Shown here piece by piece: positions 47,831 through 56,142 of a stretch of DNA of 64,000 nucleotides (positions are counted from its first letter, which is position 1; each line of letters opens with the position of its first letter). The stretch comes from Pseudomonas sp. BGI-2. GTDB lineage: Bacteria > Pseudomonadota > Gammaproteobacteria > Pseudomonadales > Pseudomonadaceae. The notes under the pieces are model-generated. The model did not search any database. It had not been told where the DNA came from and saw only the letters and a list, made by a program, of their open reading frames with translations. The position numbers and the translations under genes were made by a program. The stretch covers positions 80,140 through 144,139 of the forward strand of contig NZ_SISB01000010.1 in NCBI RefSeq assembly GCF_004310295.1, given 5' to 3'.

Positions 47831-48496
47831 GTGGCCGAACTGCTGAAAAACATTTATTGGGCCGACATTGCCCAGGCCTGCCTCGACACCCTGAGCATGC
47901 TGGTTGCCGCCCTCGGATTCACCGTGTTGCTGGGATTGCCGCTGGGCGTGGTGTTGTTCCTCACCGGCAAGCGCCAACTGCATGAAGCCGTCGGGGTTTA
48001 CCGGGTGCTGTCGGTGATCGTAAACATGCTGCGTTCGCTGCCGTTCATCATTTTGCTGATCGTGCTGATTCCCCTGACCACGCTGTTGGTTGGCACTTCG
48101 CTCGGCGTACCGGGGACTATCCCGCCGCTGGTGGTGGGGTGCACGCCATTCTTCGCGCGGCTGGTGGAAACCGCCTTGCGCGAGGTCGATCGCGGGGTGG
48201 TGGAAGCGACCCAGGCCATGGGCGGCACCACTTGGCAAATCATCCGCCACACCTTGTTGCCGGAAGCCCGGGGAGGGTTGCTGGCGGCGGTCACGGTGAC
48301 CGCGATTGTGCTGGTGGATTACACGGCGATGGCCGGGGTGATCGGCGGCGGCGGACTGGGCGACCTGGCGATCCGCTACGGCTATCAACGGTTTCAGACG
48401 GACGTGATGGTGGTCACCGTGGTGCTGCTGCTGATCCTCGTTCAGGCCCTGCAAATGACCGGCGACCGGTTGGTGGCGCGCTACAGCCGACGATAA
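47831..48496 (+). CDS. MetI-type ABC transporter permease
   Basis: A 221-residue permease of the methionine-uptake type with about five helices and the binding-protein-dependent motif EAA-like segment VVEATQAMGGTTWQIIRHTLLPEARGGLLAAVTVT. The GTG at 47831 lies three bases after the preceding stop; no good ATG follows until later. It needs an ATPase (MetN) and works with the downstream MetQ-like protein. No metN is in the window next to it. Confidence 0.87.
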   Translation: MAELLKNIYWADIAQACLDTLSMLVAALGFTVLLGLPLGVVLFLTGKRQLHEAVGVYRVLSVIVNMLRSLPFIILLIVLIPLTTLLVGTSLGVPGTIPPLVVGCTPFFARLVETALREVDRGVVEATQAMGGTTWQIIRHTLLPEARGGLLAAVTVTAIVLVDYTAMAGVIGGGGLGDLAIRYGYQRFQTDVMVVTVVLLLILVQALQMTGDRLVARYSRR

Positions 48497-48574
48497 ACAT
48501 TGGATTTCGTTTTATTCAAAAGAAGGCCCCACGTCCACCTAACGACGGCCACTCAATCTGCCTAGGAGCACAGC

Positions 48575-49345
48575 ATGAAAAAGACCCTGGCCATTCTGGC
48601 TGCCCTCGTGTCGTTGAGCGTTCACGCCAACGAAAAACTCGTCGTCGGCGCCACTCCGGTACCGCACGCGGAAATCCTCGAATTCATCAAACCGACCTTG
48701 GCCAAGGAAGGCGTGGACCTGGACATCAAAGTCTTCACCGACTTCATCCAGCCCAACCAGCAGTTGGCGTTGAAGAACCTCGACGCCAACTATTACCAGT
48801 ACCGACCGTTCCTCGATGATTTCAACAAGACTCGCCACACCGACCTGGTGCCGGTGGTGGGCGTGCACATCGAACCGTTCGGTGCCTATTCGACCAAAAT
48901 CAAAAACATCGCCGAGCTGAAGGATGGCTCCACCGTGTCGATCCCCAACGACCCGGTGAACACGGGCCGTGCGCTGGTGCTGCTGCACGAAGCCGGGCTG
49001 ATCAAACTCAAGGACCCGAGCAACACCCTGGCGACCCAGCGGGACATTATCGACAATCCGAAACACCTGAAAATTCGTGAACTGGAAGGCGCGTTGCTGG
49101 CGCGTTCGGTGAGCCAGGTGGACCTGGCCTTTGTGTTCGCCAACTACGCCCTGGAAGCGGGGATCGATACCAACAGCGCGCTGATCGTCGAAAAGGGCAA
49201 GAGCCTGTACATCGAATTCCTCGTGGCGCGGCCGGACAATATCAATGATCCGGGTGTGCAGAAGCTGGCCAAGGCGTTGAACTCTGATGAGGTTCGGCAG
49301 TTCATTTTGATCCGCTACAAAGGGCAGATCGCGCCGGGGTTTTAG
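48575..49345 (+). CDS. MetQ/NlpA-type substrate-binding protein
   Basis: A 256-residue binding protein of the NlpA family: signal peptide (MKKTLAILAALVSLSVHA), VGATPVPHAEILEFIKPTLA at the mature start, FLDDFNKTRHTDLVP and LLARSVSQVDLAFVFANYALEAG. There is no lipobox Cys, so it is probably soluble rather than a lipoprotein. Methionine or a sulfur relative is the likely ligand by family. It forms a unit with the permease gene and the SfnC-type enzyme. AGGAGCAC lies before the ATG. Confidence 0.87.
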   Translation: MKKTLAILAALVSLSVHANEKLVVGATPVPHAEILEFIKPTLAKEGVDLDIKVFTDFIQPNQQLALKNLDANYYQYRPFLDDFNKTRHTDLVPVVGVHIEPFGAYSTKIKNIAELKDGSTVSIPNDPVNTGRALVLLHEAGLIKLKDPSNTLATQRDIIDNPKHLKIRELEGALLARSVSQVDLAFVFANYALEAGIDTNSALIVEKGKSLYIEFLVARPDNINDPGVQKLAKALNSDEVRQFILIRYKGQIAPGF

Positions 49346-49368
49346 ATCTTCGTTGGCTGTCAGCCCGC

Positions 49369-49434
49369 CTTCGCGAGCAAGCCCGCTCCCACAGTTGACC
49401 GCGATCCCCTGTGGGAGCGGGCTTGCTCGCGAAG
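49369..49434. repeat. REPIN (GTGGGAGCGGGCTTGCTCGC family)
   Basis: Inverted REP copies around a ~14-bp centre, ending 3 bp before the soxR stop codon on the other strand. Confidence 0.92.
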
Positions 49435-49437
49435 GAC

Positions 49438-49911
49438 TCAACCCGGTCTCGGATCAGTCGTCGATTCCAGCAGCTGCGCCCCCGGCCCCTGTTCCCCAAG
49501 CACATCGCCAAAATTACGCAACGGACACGCCTCCATCGACAAACACCCACACCCGATGCAGCCATTAAGCCGATCCCGCAACAGCACGAGCTGGTCGATC
49601 CGCTCATCCAGATCCCGACTCCACTGCGCCGACAACACCTTCCAGTCCGCCGCCGTCGGCGCGCGGTTATCCGGCAAGGCTTTCAGCGCTTCGCCGATTT
49701 CCGCCAACGGAATCCCCAACCGCTGCGCCACTTTGATCAACGCCACCCGTCGCAACACCTCCCGTGGATAGCGCCGCTGGTTGCCCTGATTGCGATTGCT
49801 TTTGATCAACCCCTTGGATTCGTAAAAGTGCAGCGCCGTGACCGCCACGCCGCTGCGCGTAGCCAATTGGCCGACGGTGAGTTCCTTGTGCAGATGTTCC
49901 GAGGTGATCAT
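49438..49911 (-). CDS. soxR: Redox-sensing regulator SoxR
   Basis: A 157-residue MerR-family protein. The N-terminal winged helix includes [26 protein letters not shown], then a dimerisation helix and the [2Fe-2S] cysteines C118, C121, C123 and C129 ([12 protein letters not shown]). Oxidation of the cluster switches on target promoters with a 19-bp spacer. In pseudomonads SoxR responds to redox-active compounds and usually controls oxygenase and efflux genes rather than soxS. A SoxR box lies in the divergent promoter. Confidence 0.95.
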   Translation of the reverse strand: MITSEHLHKELTVGQLATRSGVAVTALHFYESKGLIKSNRNQGNQRRYPREVLRRVALIKVAQRLGIPLAEIGEALKALPDNRAPTAADWKVLSAQWSRDLDERIDQLVLLRDRLNGCIGCGCLSMEACPLRNFGDVLGEQGPGAQLLESTTDPRPG

Positions 49912-49925
49912 TTGAAAAATGCCTC

Positions 49926-49956
49926 TTGACCTCTAGTTAACTTGAGGTTTTACCCT
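49926..49956 (+). promoter_or_regulatory. SoxR-controlled promoter with SoxR box
   Basis: The box CCTCTAGTTAACTTGAGG (49930-49947) differs by one base from the palindrome CCTCAAGTTAACTTGAGG. It lies between TTGACC (49926-49931) and TACCCT (49951-49956) with a 19-bp spacer, the hallmark of SoxR activation. The promoter points to the gene at 50007. Confidence 0.9.
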
Positions 49957-50006
49957 GCAGGCCTTCGGATCGCAAGGTCCGGCTTACACGTCAGTGGGGA
50001 CTCTTC

Positions 50007-50372
50007 ATGCAAGCGCCAGAGAAAAATCGCAGCTTCACCCAGTTGATCGAATTCGAGATCGAACCCCATCAGCAACCCGCGTTGGTGTCGGCATTATCTA
50101 AGCAGACCGAACGGCTGGCCCAAGGCTACAGCGGGTTTTTGAGTGCGAGCATCCAGGCCAGCGACGATGGCCGGCGAGTGCTCAATTACCTGCAATGGCA
50201 AACTCGCGAGGCGGGGGAAGCCGCATTTCAGAGTTTTGAAAGCGGCGAGCAGGATTTCTGGCAGTTGATCCGCGCGCATCAGGCGAAAACCGTGACGTTC
50301 GGCTCGTTCCAGGTGCTGCACAGTCTGGAACGCAGCCACGACGACGCGCTGCACTGCAATCTGGTGGGTTAA
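50007..50372 (+). CDS. Antibiotic biosynthesis monooxygenase-domain (ABM) protein, SoxR target
   Basis: A 121-residue dimeric alpha/beta-barrel ABM-type protein: SFTQLIEFEIEPHQQPALVSAL, then GYSGFLSASIQASDDGRRVLNYLQWQT and a later helix with HQAKTVTFGSFQVLHSL. Members oxidise quinone-like or aromatic compounds without cofactors; none is assigned here. The SoxR promoter directly upstream shows that it answers redox-active compounds. In P. aeruginosa SoxR controls a monooxygenase of similar type. Its TAA and the sfnR stop overlap by three bases (convergent). Confidence 0.85.
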   Translation: MQAPEKNRSFTQLIEFEIEPHQQPALVSALSKQTERLAQGYSGFLSASIQASDDGRRVLNYLQWQTREAGEAAFQSFESGEQDFWQLIRAHQAKTVTFGSFQVLHSLERSHDDALHCNLVG

Positions 50373-51472
50373 ATCGACAACTGCATCAAGCGCTCACCCT
50401 GAACGTTTTCCGTGGGCCGGCGCTTGTTCACTGCCAGTTCGCCGATCTTGATCAGCCGCGTGCGCGTGACGTTGCGGCTCAAGCCCAGCAGGGCGGCGGT
50501 GTGCACCTGGTTGTAATGGCTGAAGCGATAAGCCGCTCGCAACAAGGCGTCCTCGACTTTTTCGTGGAGCGCACCGGCCTGTTCTTCGAAAAGCTTCTGA
50601 AAGGCCCGATCGAGCAAGGCTTCCGGTGAGTCGTCGACGTTGCTGTGGTGATCGTCCTGACGCTCGATACGCATGTTCGACAGGCGCAGGTCATCGCGTT
50701 CGATCACGCCGTTGCGGCAGATCAGCAGGGTGTGGTGAATCACGTTTTCCAGTTCACGGATGTTGCCCGGCCAGCTGTAGCTGCGCAGTTTCAGTTCGGC
50801 CTCTTTGCTGATGGTGATGGTGCCGTAACCCAGACGCTGGCTGTAGGCTTCGACGAAATGTCGGGTCAGCGGCAGGATGTCGCCGGGGCGGTCGCGCAGC
50901 GGGCTCAGTTCCAGGCTGACCACGTCGAGACGGTAGTACAAATCCTCGCGAAAATGCCCGGCGTTGATGGCTTTTTCCAGCTGCACGTTGGTCGCTGCCA
51001 GCACCCGCACGTCGATGGGAATGCTCTTGCGCGAACCGAGGCGCACCACTTCACGCTCTTGCAGCACGCGCAGCAACTTGACCTGAATCGCCATCGGCAA
51101 ATCGCCGATCTCATCAAGGAACAAGGTGCCGCCATCAGCCTCTTCGAACCAGCCGGCCTTGGCGCTCAGCGCCCCGGTGAATGCACCTTTTTCGTGGCCG
51201 AACAACTCGGCCTCCACCAGGGATTCGGAGAACGCGCCGCAGTTCACCGCCACGAACGGCCGGTTGCGCCGGGCGCTGAGGTTATGGATATGTCGGGCCA
51301 CCAGCTCCTTGCCAGTGCCGGTTTCGCCGATGATCAGCACGCTGGCTTCACTCGGCGCGACTTGTTGAATGTGGGCGAGCAAGGCCTGGGATTTAGGGTC
51401 TTCGAACACCTGCGCGGTCGCGCGGATCGAAGTGGCCAGAGCGGGCGAGGGCGGTAAGGTCAGAAGTTGCAT
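50369..51472 (-). CDS. sfnR: Sigma-54-dependent activator SfnR
   Basis: A 367-residue enhancer-binding protein without a receiver domain: short N-terminus, AAA+ domain with Walker A GETGTGKE (49-56), GAFTGA loop (96-101), Walker [10 protein letters not shown], and a C-terminal Fis-type helix ([18 protein letters not shown]). SfnR switches on genes for sulfone/sulfonate use when sulfate is scarce. It is the last gene after msuEDC; P. aeruginosa has sfnR2 at the same place. The start has a site in GGAGCC. Confidence 0.88.
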   Translation of the reverse strand: MQLLTLPPSPALATSIRATAQVFEDPKSQALLAHIQQVAPSEASVLIIGETGTGKELVARHIHNLSARRNRPFVAVNCGAFSESLVEAELFGHEKGAFTGALSAKAGWFEEADGGTLFLDEIGDLPMAIQVKLLRVLQEREVVRLGSRKSIPIDVRVLAATNVQLEKAINAGHFREDLYYRLDVVSLELSPLRDRPGDILPLTRHFVEAYSQRLGYGTITISKEAELKLRSYSWPGNIRELENVIHHTLLICRNGVIERDDLRLSNMRIERQDDHHSNVDDSPEALLDRAFQKLFEEQAGALHEKVEDALLRAAYRFSHYNQVHTAALLGLSRNVTRTRLIKIGELAVNKRRPTENVQGERLMQLSI

Positions 51473-51510
51473 CAGGCAGGCTCCATGAATGGAAAGCTAT
51501 GAATAGAAAG

Positions 51511-52698
51511 CTATGAATAGAAAGTCGGGATCGGCAGGGACTGGTTCAGCGCCCAGTCACCCAGTTCATGGAGTTTGTAATCCACCGGGTCGTGCAGGGT
51601 CTGCGTGCGCAGGTTGCGCCAGTGGCGGTCCAGTCGCAGGGAGGCATGGGTCGAACGCGCACCAGTGACTTCGAACAGCCGGCTACAGATTTCCAGGCCA
51701 TTGCGCGTTGCCGCGACTTTCGCGGTGGCGATGGCCGTGGCGAGATGCCCGCGTTCTTCGGCGCTGAGATTCGGGCCTTTGGCCCACGCCTTGTCGAGCA
51801 ACTCGGCGGCACGTTCCACCAGCAGTCGAACGCCTTCGAGGGCGACCCAGAATTCGCCGTAATGGCCGAGTACATACGGATACTGACGCACATCCTGCGC
51901 GCTGGATTTGTGCCACGGACGGGTTTCGGTGAGCGTGTATTGTCGCGCTTCTTCGAACGCACCTTCGGCAATGCCGAGGAACATGTGCGTGAAGGTCAGT
52001 TGGGCAATCAACGGCCGCAGGCAGGCGAACGGTGTGCTCAGCGGACCCGGATCGAGCAGCAGTTCCGATTCTTCGACCCGAACCCGTTCGAACGTCGCGC
52101 TGCCGCTGTCGGTCTGGCGCTGGCCCATGTTGTTCCAGTCGTTGTGCAGGGTGATACCGCTGCGACCGCTTGGAATCGCGGCGATCAACAGCTTGCCGCC
52201 GGCACTTTCGTCAACGGCCGAAGCGATCAGCATTTCCGAGTCAGTGGCACCGGAGCAGAAACTTTTTTTGCCGGAAAACTCCCGCCAGCCGCCGAGGTTT
52301 TTCACCACGGTGCGGGTGTCCAGCGGGTTGAGGGCATTGCCCCAGAACCAGTTCTTGCGCGCGGTCTGTTCAAACCACGGCTGCCACTGCTCGGGCCTGG
52401 CGAACAGGCGCACGGTGGCGAGCATCAGGTGATGGAAACCGAAGACGTGGGCGATCGAACTGTCGACTTTGGCGAACTCGCGCACGATGTTCAGGGTTTC
52501 ACTCCAGCTGGCGCCGAGGCCGCCGTACTGGACGGGAATGCTTAACGCGAGCAGACCGCTGTGGCGCAGCGCGTCACGTTCAGCCTTGGGCGTACCGCCA
52601 CGCTCGTCGCGCTCGACAGCGGTCAGGGCAAACTCGGCGGCCAACTGGCGGGCGGTCTGCAAGGGGGACAACAGGGCGCTTTGCGGCTTGGCAGTCAC
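51511..52698 (-). CDS. msuC: MsuC, flavin-dependent monooxygenase for methanesulfinate-type substrates
   Basis: A 395-residue protein of the SfnC/DszC branch of the acyl-CoA dehydrogenase fold: IPVQYGGLGASWSETLNIV, GFHHLMLATVRLF, GKKSFCSGATDSEM and the C-terminal VTGARSTHASLRLDRHWRNLRTQTLHDPVDYK. With reductase MsuE it oxidises methanesulfinate to methanesulfonate, which MsuD then cleaves. It lies between msuD and sfnR in the order of P. aeruginosa PA2357-PA2354. A REPIN separates it from msuD. Confidence 0.87.
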   Translation of the reverse strand: MTAKPQSALLSPLQTARQLAAEFALTAVERDERGGTPKAERDALRHSGLLALSIPVQYGGLGASWSETLNIVREFAKVDSSIAHVFGFHHLMLATVRLFARPEQWQPWFEQTARKNWFWGNALNPLDTRTVVKNLGGWREFSGKKSFCSGATDSEMLIASAVDESAGGKLLIAAIPSGRSGITLHNDWNNMGQRQTDSGSATFERVRVEESELLLDPGPLSTPFACLRPLIAQLTFTHMFLGIAEGAFEEARQYTLTETRPWHKSSAQDVRQYPYVLGHYGEFWVALEGVRLLVERAAELLDKAWAKGPNLSAEERGHLATAIATAKVAATRNGLEICSRLFEVTGARSTHASLRLDRHWRNLRTQTLHDPVDYKLHELGDWALNQSLPIPTFYS

Positions 52699-52728
52699 GC
52701 GGGGTTCCTCATATAAACGATGCCGTAC

Positions 52729-52822
52729 CTGTAGGAGCGAGGCTTGCCCGCGAAGAGGCCATCACATTCAACACAAATGTCGACTGACAGATCGCCTTCG
52801 CGGGCAAGCCTCGCTCCTACAG
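52729..52822. repeat. REPIN (GTAGGAGCGAGGCTTGCCCG family)
   Basis: Inverted REP copies around a ~40-bp centre, occupying the gap between msuD and msuC within the operon. Confidence 0.93.
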
Positions 52823-52831
52823 GATCGTGGG

Positions 52832-53977
52832 TCAGGCTTTGGCGTGAGCCGGGAGTACGTCATTGGCAATCATTTCGCCAAACGGCCCGGTCAGATTAGT
52901 GACGCCGCGCCCCGCGAGACTCGCGTACGGCTCGGGCAACAGCGGGAACACCAGTTCGGCAAAGCGATAAGCCTCTTCGAGATGCGGGTAGCCGGAGAAG
53001 ATGAAACTCTCGATGCCCAGGTCCGCGTACTCCTTGATCCGCGCCGCCACTTGCTGCGGGTCACCGACCAGCGCCGTGCCGGCACCGCCGCGCACCAGAC
53101 CGACGCCGGCCCAGAGGTTGGGCGAGATTTCCAGGTTGTCGCGGCGCCCGTCATGCAACGCGGCCATGCGTCGCTGGCCTTCGGAGTCGAAACGCGAGAA
53201 CGACTTCTGCGCCGCGGCGATGGTCTCGTCACTGATGTGTTCGATCAGTTTGTCAGCCGCTTTCCAGGCCTCCTCGGCCGTCTCGCGAACGATCACATGC
53301 AAGCGAATCCCGAACTTCACCGTACGACCGTTTCGCGCCGCACGCTCACGCACATCCGCCAGTTTTTCCGCGACGGCGGCCGGCGGCTCGCCCCAGGTCA
53401 GGTAGACATCAACCTGCTCGGCGGCGAGTTCATGGGCGGCTTCGGATGAACCGCCGAAGTACAGCGGCGGATGAGGTTTCTGCACCGGCGGATACAGCGC
53501 CTTGGCGTTCTGCACTTGCAGGTGTTTGCCTTCGAAGTCAACCGATTCGCCTTGCAGCACGCGGCGCCAGATTTGCAGGAATTCGTCGGTGACTTCGTAG
53601 CGTTCGCTGTGATCGAGGAAGATGCCGTCACCGCGGTTTTCATCCGGATCACCGCCGGTCACCACATTAATCAGCAAACGGCCATTGGACAGCCGATCCA
53701 GCGTGGCGGCCATGCGTGCCGAAACCGTCGGCGAGATGATCCCGGGGCGGATCGCCACCAGATACCGCAGGCGTTCGGTCAGCGGCACCAGCGCCGAGGC
53801 GATCACCCACGAATCCTCGCAGGAGCGCCCGGTAGGAATCAGCACGCCGTGGTAGCCAAGGCTGTCAGCGGCTTGCGCCACTTGTTTGAGGTAGTTGAGG
53901 GTCACCGGGCGCGCGCCCTGAGTGGTGCCCAGGTAATGGCCGTCGCCGTGGGTCGGCAGGAACCAGAAAACATCCAT
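52832..53977 (-). CDS. msuD: Methanesulfonate monooxygenase MsuD (SsuD-type)
   Basis: A 381-residue bacterial-luciferase-fold enzyme: [52 protein letters not shown] and a C-terminal [36 protein letters not shown]. These are the SsuD/MsuD hallmarks. It cleaves methanesulfonate and other short alkanesulfonates to aldehyde and sulfite using reduced FMN from MsuE. A general alkanesulfonate enzyme (SsuD) is nearly as similar; the msuE-msuC context decides. It follows msuE by 10 bp. Confidence 0.9.
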   Translation of the reverse strand: MDVFWFLPTHGDGHYLGTTQGARPVTLNYLKQVAQAADSLGYHGVLIPTGRSCEDSWVIASALVPLTERLRYLVAIRPGIISPTVSARMAATLDRLSNGRLLINVVTGGDPDENRGDGIFLDHSERYEVTDEFLQIWRRVLQGESVDFEGKHLQVQNAKALYPPVQKPHPPLYFGGSSEAAHELAAEQVDVYLTWGEPPAAVAEKLADVRERAARNGRTVKFGIRLHVIVRETAEEAWKAADKLIEHISDETIAAAQKSFSRFDSEGQRRMAALHDGRRDNLEISPNLWAGVGLVRGGAGTALVGDPQQVAARIKEYADLGIESFIFSGYPHLEEAYRFAELVFPLLPEPYASLAGRGVTNLTGPFGEMIANDVLPAHAKA

Positions 53978-53987
53978 GAAGAAATCC

Positions 53988-54551
53988 TTAAGCGATTTTC
54001 AGCAGATTTTTGGGGGGGACGCCAAACAACGGCGCAGCGCGTTCTGCAGCAAGACGAATGCGGGCCTTCAAGGGCTCACTGGTTATTTGGTAATTGGCGA
54101 AATCGGCTTCGGTGGCGTAGACGCCAATCGGCAAGGTCAGGGCCTGGAAGAAACTGAACAGCGGCCGCAACTGATGATCGAGCACCAGCGCATGCCGTTC
54201 GCTGCCACCGGTGGCGGCCAGCAACACGGGCGTGTCGATCAGCGCGTTGAGGTCGATCAGGTCGAACAGGTGCTTGAGCAGGCCAGGGTAGGAACCGCGA
54301 TAAACCGGCGCGGCGACGATCAGCAAGTCGGCGTTCTCGATCGCTTGCAGCTCGGCTTCGATCTCGGCGCTCAATTCCTGGCGCGACAGCGCGGCGCCCA
54401 GTGGCCGGGCGATGTCGCCCAACTCGATCAGCTTGCTCTCGATCGGTAACTGCTCGGCCAACTCGGCCAATAACGCTTGGGTCAACACCAGCGTGCGAGA
54501 CGGACGCCAGGTACCGCCGGAGAGGGCAACGACTTTCAATGGACGCGACAT
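53988..54551 (-). CDS. msuE: FMN reductase MsuE
   Basis: A 187-residue NADH-dependent FMN reductase: [19 protein letters not shown] at the FMN phosphate loop, [23 protein letters not shown] in the middle and [15 protein letters not shown] at the end. It supplies reduced FMN to MsuD and MsuC. The ATG at 54551 has AAGGA upstream. It is the first gene of the msuEDC-sfnR unit. Confidence 0.92.
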   Translation of the reverse strand: MSRPLKVVALSGGTWRPSRTLVLTQALLAELAEQLPIESKLIELGDIARPLGAALSRQELSAEIEAELQAIENADLLIVAAPVYRGSYPGLLKHLFDLIDLNALIDTPVLLAATGGSERHALVLDHQLRPLFSFFQALTLPIGVYATEADFANYQITSEPLKARIRLAAERAAPLFGVPPKNLLKIA

Positions 54552-54703
54552 GATCAGTTCCTTTTTAAACAGTTGCTCAGCGAGCAGTGAAGAGTCACTG
54601 ACTTGAGCAAGAGCTGTACCAATCCATACAGGCCCCGTTTTACGGGGCTTGCAGCGCATCGGTCAGTTAACGCTGTGCGATTTCGAGGGCTGTTTGTTGA
54701 ATG

Positions 54704-54738
54704 ACTGTTGCGTGGCAAACAGTTGCGTGAGCAACAGT
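54704..54738. promoter_or_regulatory. Nested inverted repeat upstream of msuE
   Basis: ACTGTTGC (54704-54711) is exactly mirrored by GCAACAGT (54731-54738); inside lies GTTGC-GTGA-GCAAC (54722-54735). It is 153-187 bp upstream of msuE, a normal place for an activator site of a sigma-54 promoter. No clear -24/-12 promoter was found, so the role is uncertain. Confidence 0.4.
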
Positions 54739-54951
54739 GCGTGGAGGCGATGGAGTTGTTATAGATGCTCGTTGTTATTCCGTAAAAGACCTTAAATTAA
54801 TATTTATAGATCGTTTGGAGATATGCGACTGACTGGCTAAGCGTCGTTAGCCAAATTCGATAGCCACTATCGAGAGCGTTGATTTCTGCCCATCGAAGGG
54901 CGCGAGTAGCCTGTGTTCATTGCCCCGAACCCAGATGCCAGGACGCCACAG

Positions 54952-55221
54952 ATGAAACCTCTAATCGCCACTTTCTTGCTGCTCGCGGTCTCCGTTCTCG
55001 CCGGATGCGCCAGTCATGTTTCGCCTGAATTGCGGCCGTACACCGCAGAAGAAAGTCGCGAACTGGCGTTGGAAGCCTTGAATCGTCGTGGTTTGTCCTT
55101 CGACGAGTACCATGCGAAAAAAGCCGAATTGCTCGGCCAGCCGCAAAAATCGTTCAGTTTCGACAAGCAGGGCGAAATGAACGCAGAACGTGCTGTACAG
55201 CTTCACGGTCGTCCTAGCTGA
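54952..55221 (+). CDS. Small lipoprotein
   Basis: An 89-residue protein with a lipoprotein signal: MKPLIATFLLLAVSVLAGCAS, lipobox LAGC with Cys20. The mature part is charged, with a SHOCT-like end (LNRRGLSFDEYHAKKAELL). Function unknown. The ATG at 54952 opens the signal peptide; the frame extends upstream to 54913 without a plausible signal. Divergent from msuE. Confidence 0.75.
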   Translation: MKPLIATFLLLAVSVLAGCASHVSPELRPYTAEESRELALEALNRRGLSFDEYHAKKAELLGQPQKSFSFDKQGEMNAERAVQLHGRPS

Positions 55222-55323
55222 TCGAAAACTGTACTGCTCGAAGTTTCACGTAACTGTCCATGGGTTTCCCCCGGGGCGTGCGATAGGGTCATTACCTGAC
55301 TGACTCTGATTGGACTGCCGCTC

Positions 55324-55938
55324 ATGACGCTCTCGCTGGACCTGCTGATGGGCTTCGCCCTGTTTGCTCTCGTCACCTCGATTACTCCCGGCCCCAACAA
55401 CACCATGTTGCTGGCATCGGGCGTGAACTTCGGCTTTCACCGCACCATCCCGCACATGTTGGGCATCACTTGCGGCTTCTTCGTGCTCGTCGTGGCAGTT
55501 GGTTTCGGTCTGGGCGCGGTGTTTAAGACCTATCCATTGCTCTATACGGTGCTGCGTTACGTCGGCGCGGCGTACTTGCTGTATCTGGCGTGGAAAATCG
55601 CCCATTCAGGTCCGGTTTCCGAGAGTGAAAAGGGCGACAGCAAACCGATAAGCTATCTGGGGGCGGCGGCGTTTCAGTGGGTCAATCCCAAGGCGTGGAT
55701 CATGGCGATCGGTGCCATCAGCACCTACACGCCAATGCAGGGCTACTTCACCAATGTGATCGTAGTTGCCGCGGTCTTTGCCGTGATCAACCTGCCGAGC
55801 GTTGGCGTCTGGGCCGGTTGCGGCACGTTGTTGCGCAATGTGTTGAAGGATCATCGCTGGTTGCGGCTGTTCAACTGGGGCATGGCCTTGCTGTTGGTGG
55901 CTTCGCTGTATCCATTGATGCTCGAGAGCTTTAGCTGA
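55324..55938 (+). CDS. LysE-family amino-acid exporter
   Basis: A 204-residue LysE/RhtB-type exporter with six hydrophobic segments. It has the family signature near the start (ITPGPNNTMLLASGVNFGF) and QWVNPKAWIMAIGAIS in the middle. Members export basic or small neutral amino acids; the substrate is not evident. It stands alone between a lipoprotein and an IscS-like gene. Confidence 0.88.
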   Translation: MTLSLDLLMGFALFALVTSITPGPNNTMLLASGVNFGFHRTIPHMLGITCGFFVLVVAVGFGLGAVFKTYPLLYTVLRYVGAAYLLYLAWKIAHSGPVSESEKGDSKPISYLGAAAFQWVNPKAWIMAIGAISTYTPMQGYFTNVIVVAAVFAVINLPSVGVWAGCGTLLRNVLKDHRWLRLFNWGMALLLVASLYPLMLESFS

Positions 55939-56142
55939 CACATCGCTTCAACCGGTTGGCCGATGCCTGTTAAGCTCGACTTCAGGAGCGTTCCTACGCA
56001 CTTTTAAATGAAGTTGTTCTTCTTTAACGGCCTCCGATCAGGTATTTCTAACGCACTGAACGATCAGCGCAGCTCACGAGGTTGCGCCTTGATGGTTCAG
56101 TGACGAGCCTCCTGATCCCGGAACATGCTCTGCGAGTTTTCT

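Noticed and set aside
46469..48454. 661-codon minus-strand open frame
   Set aside because: Antisense to the SfnC-type and MetI-type genes; the translation is low-complexity and His/Gln-rich.
4720..52822. Recurring ~25-bp repeats as a possible CRISPR array
   Set aside because: Copies are scattered, paired as inverted doublets and lie in gene gaps; this is the REPIN pattern.
54552..54951. A sigma-54 promoter before msuE
   Set aside because: TGGCA and TTGC occur at 54713-54726 but on the wrong strand and one base too close; no correct -24/-12 pair was found.
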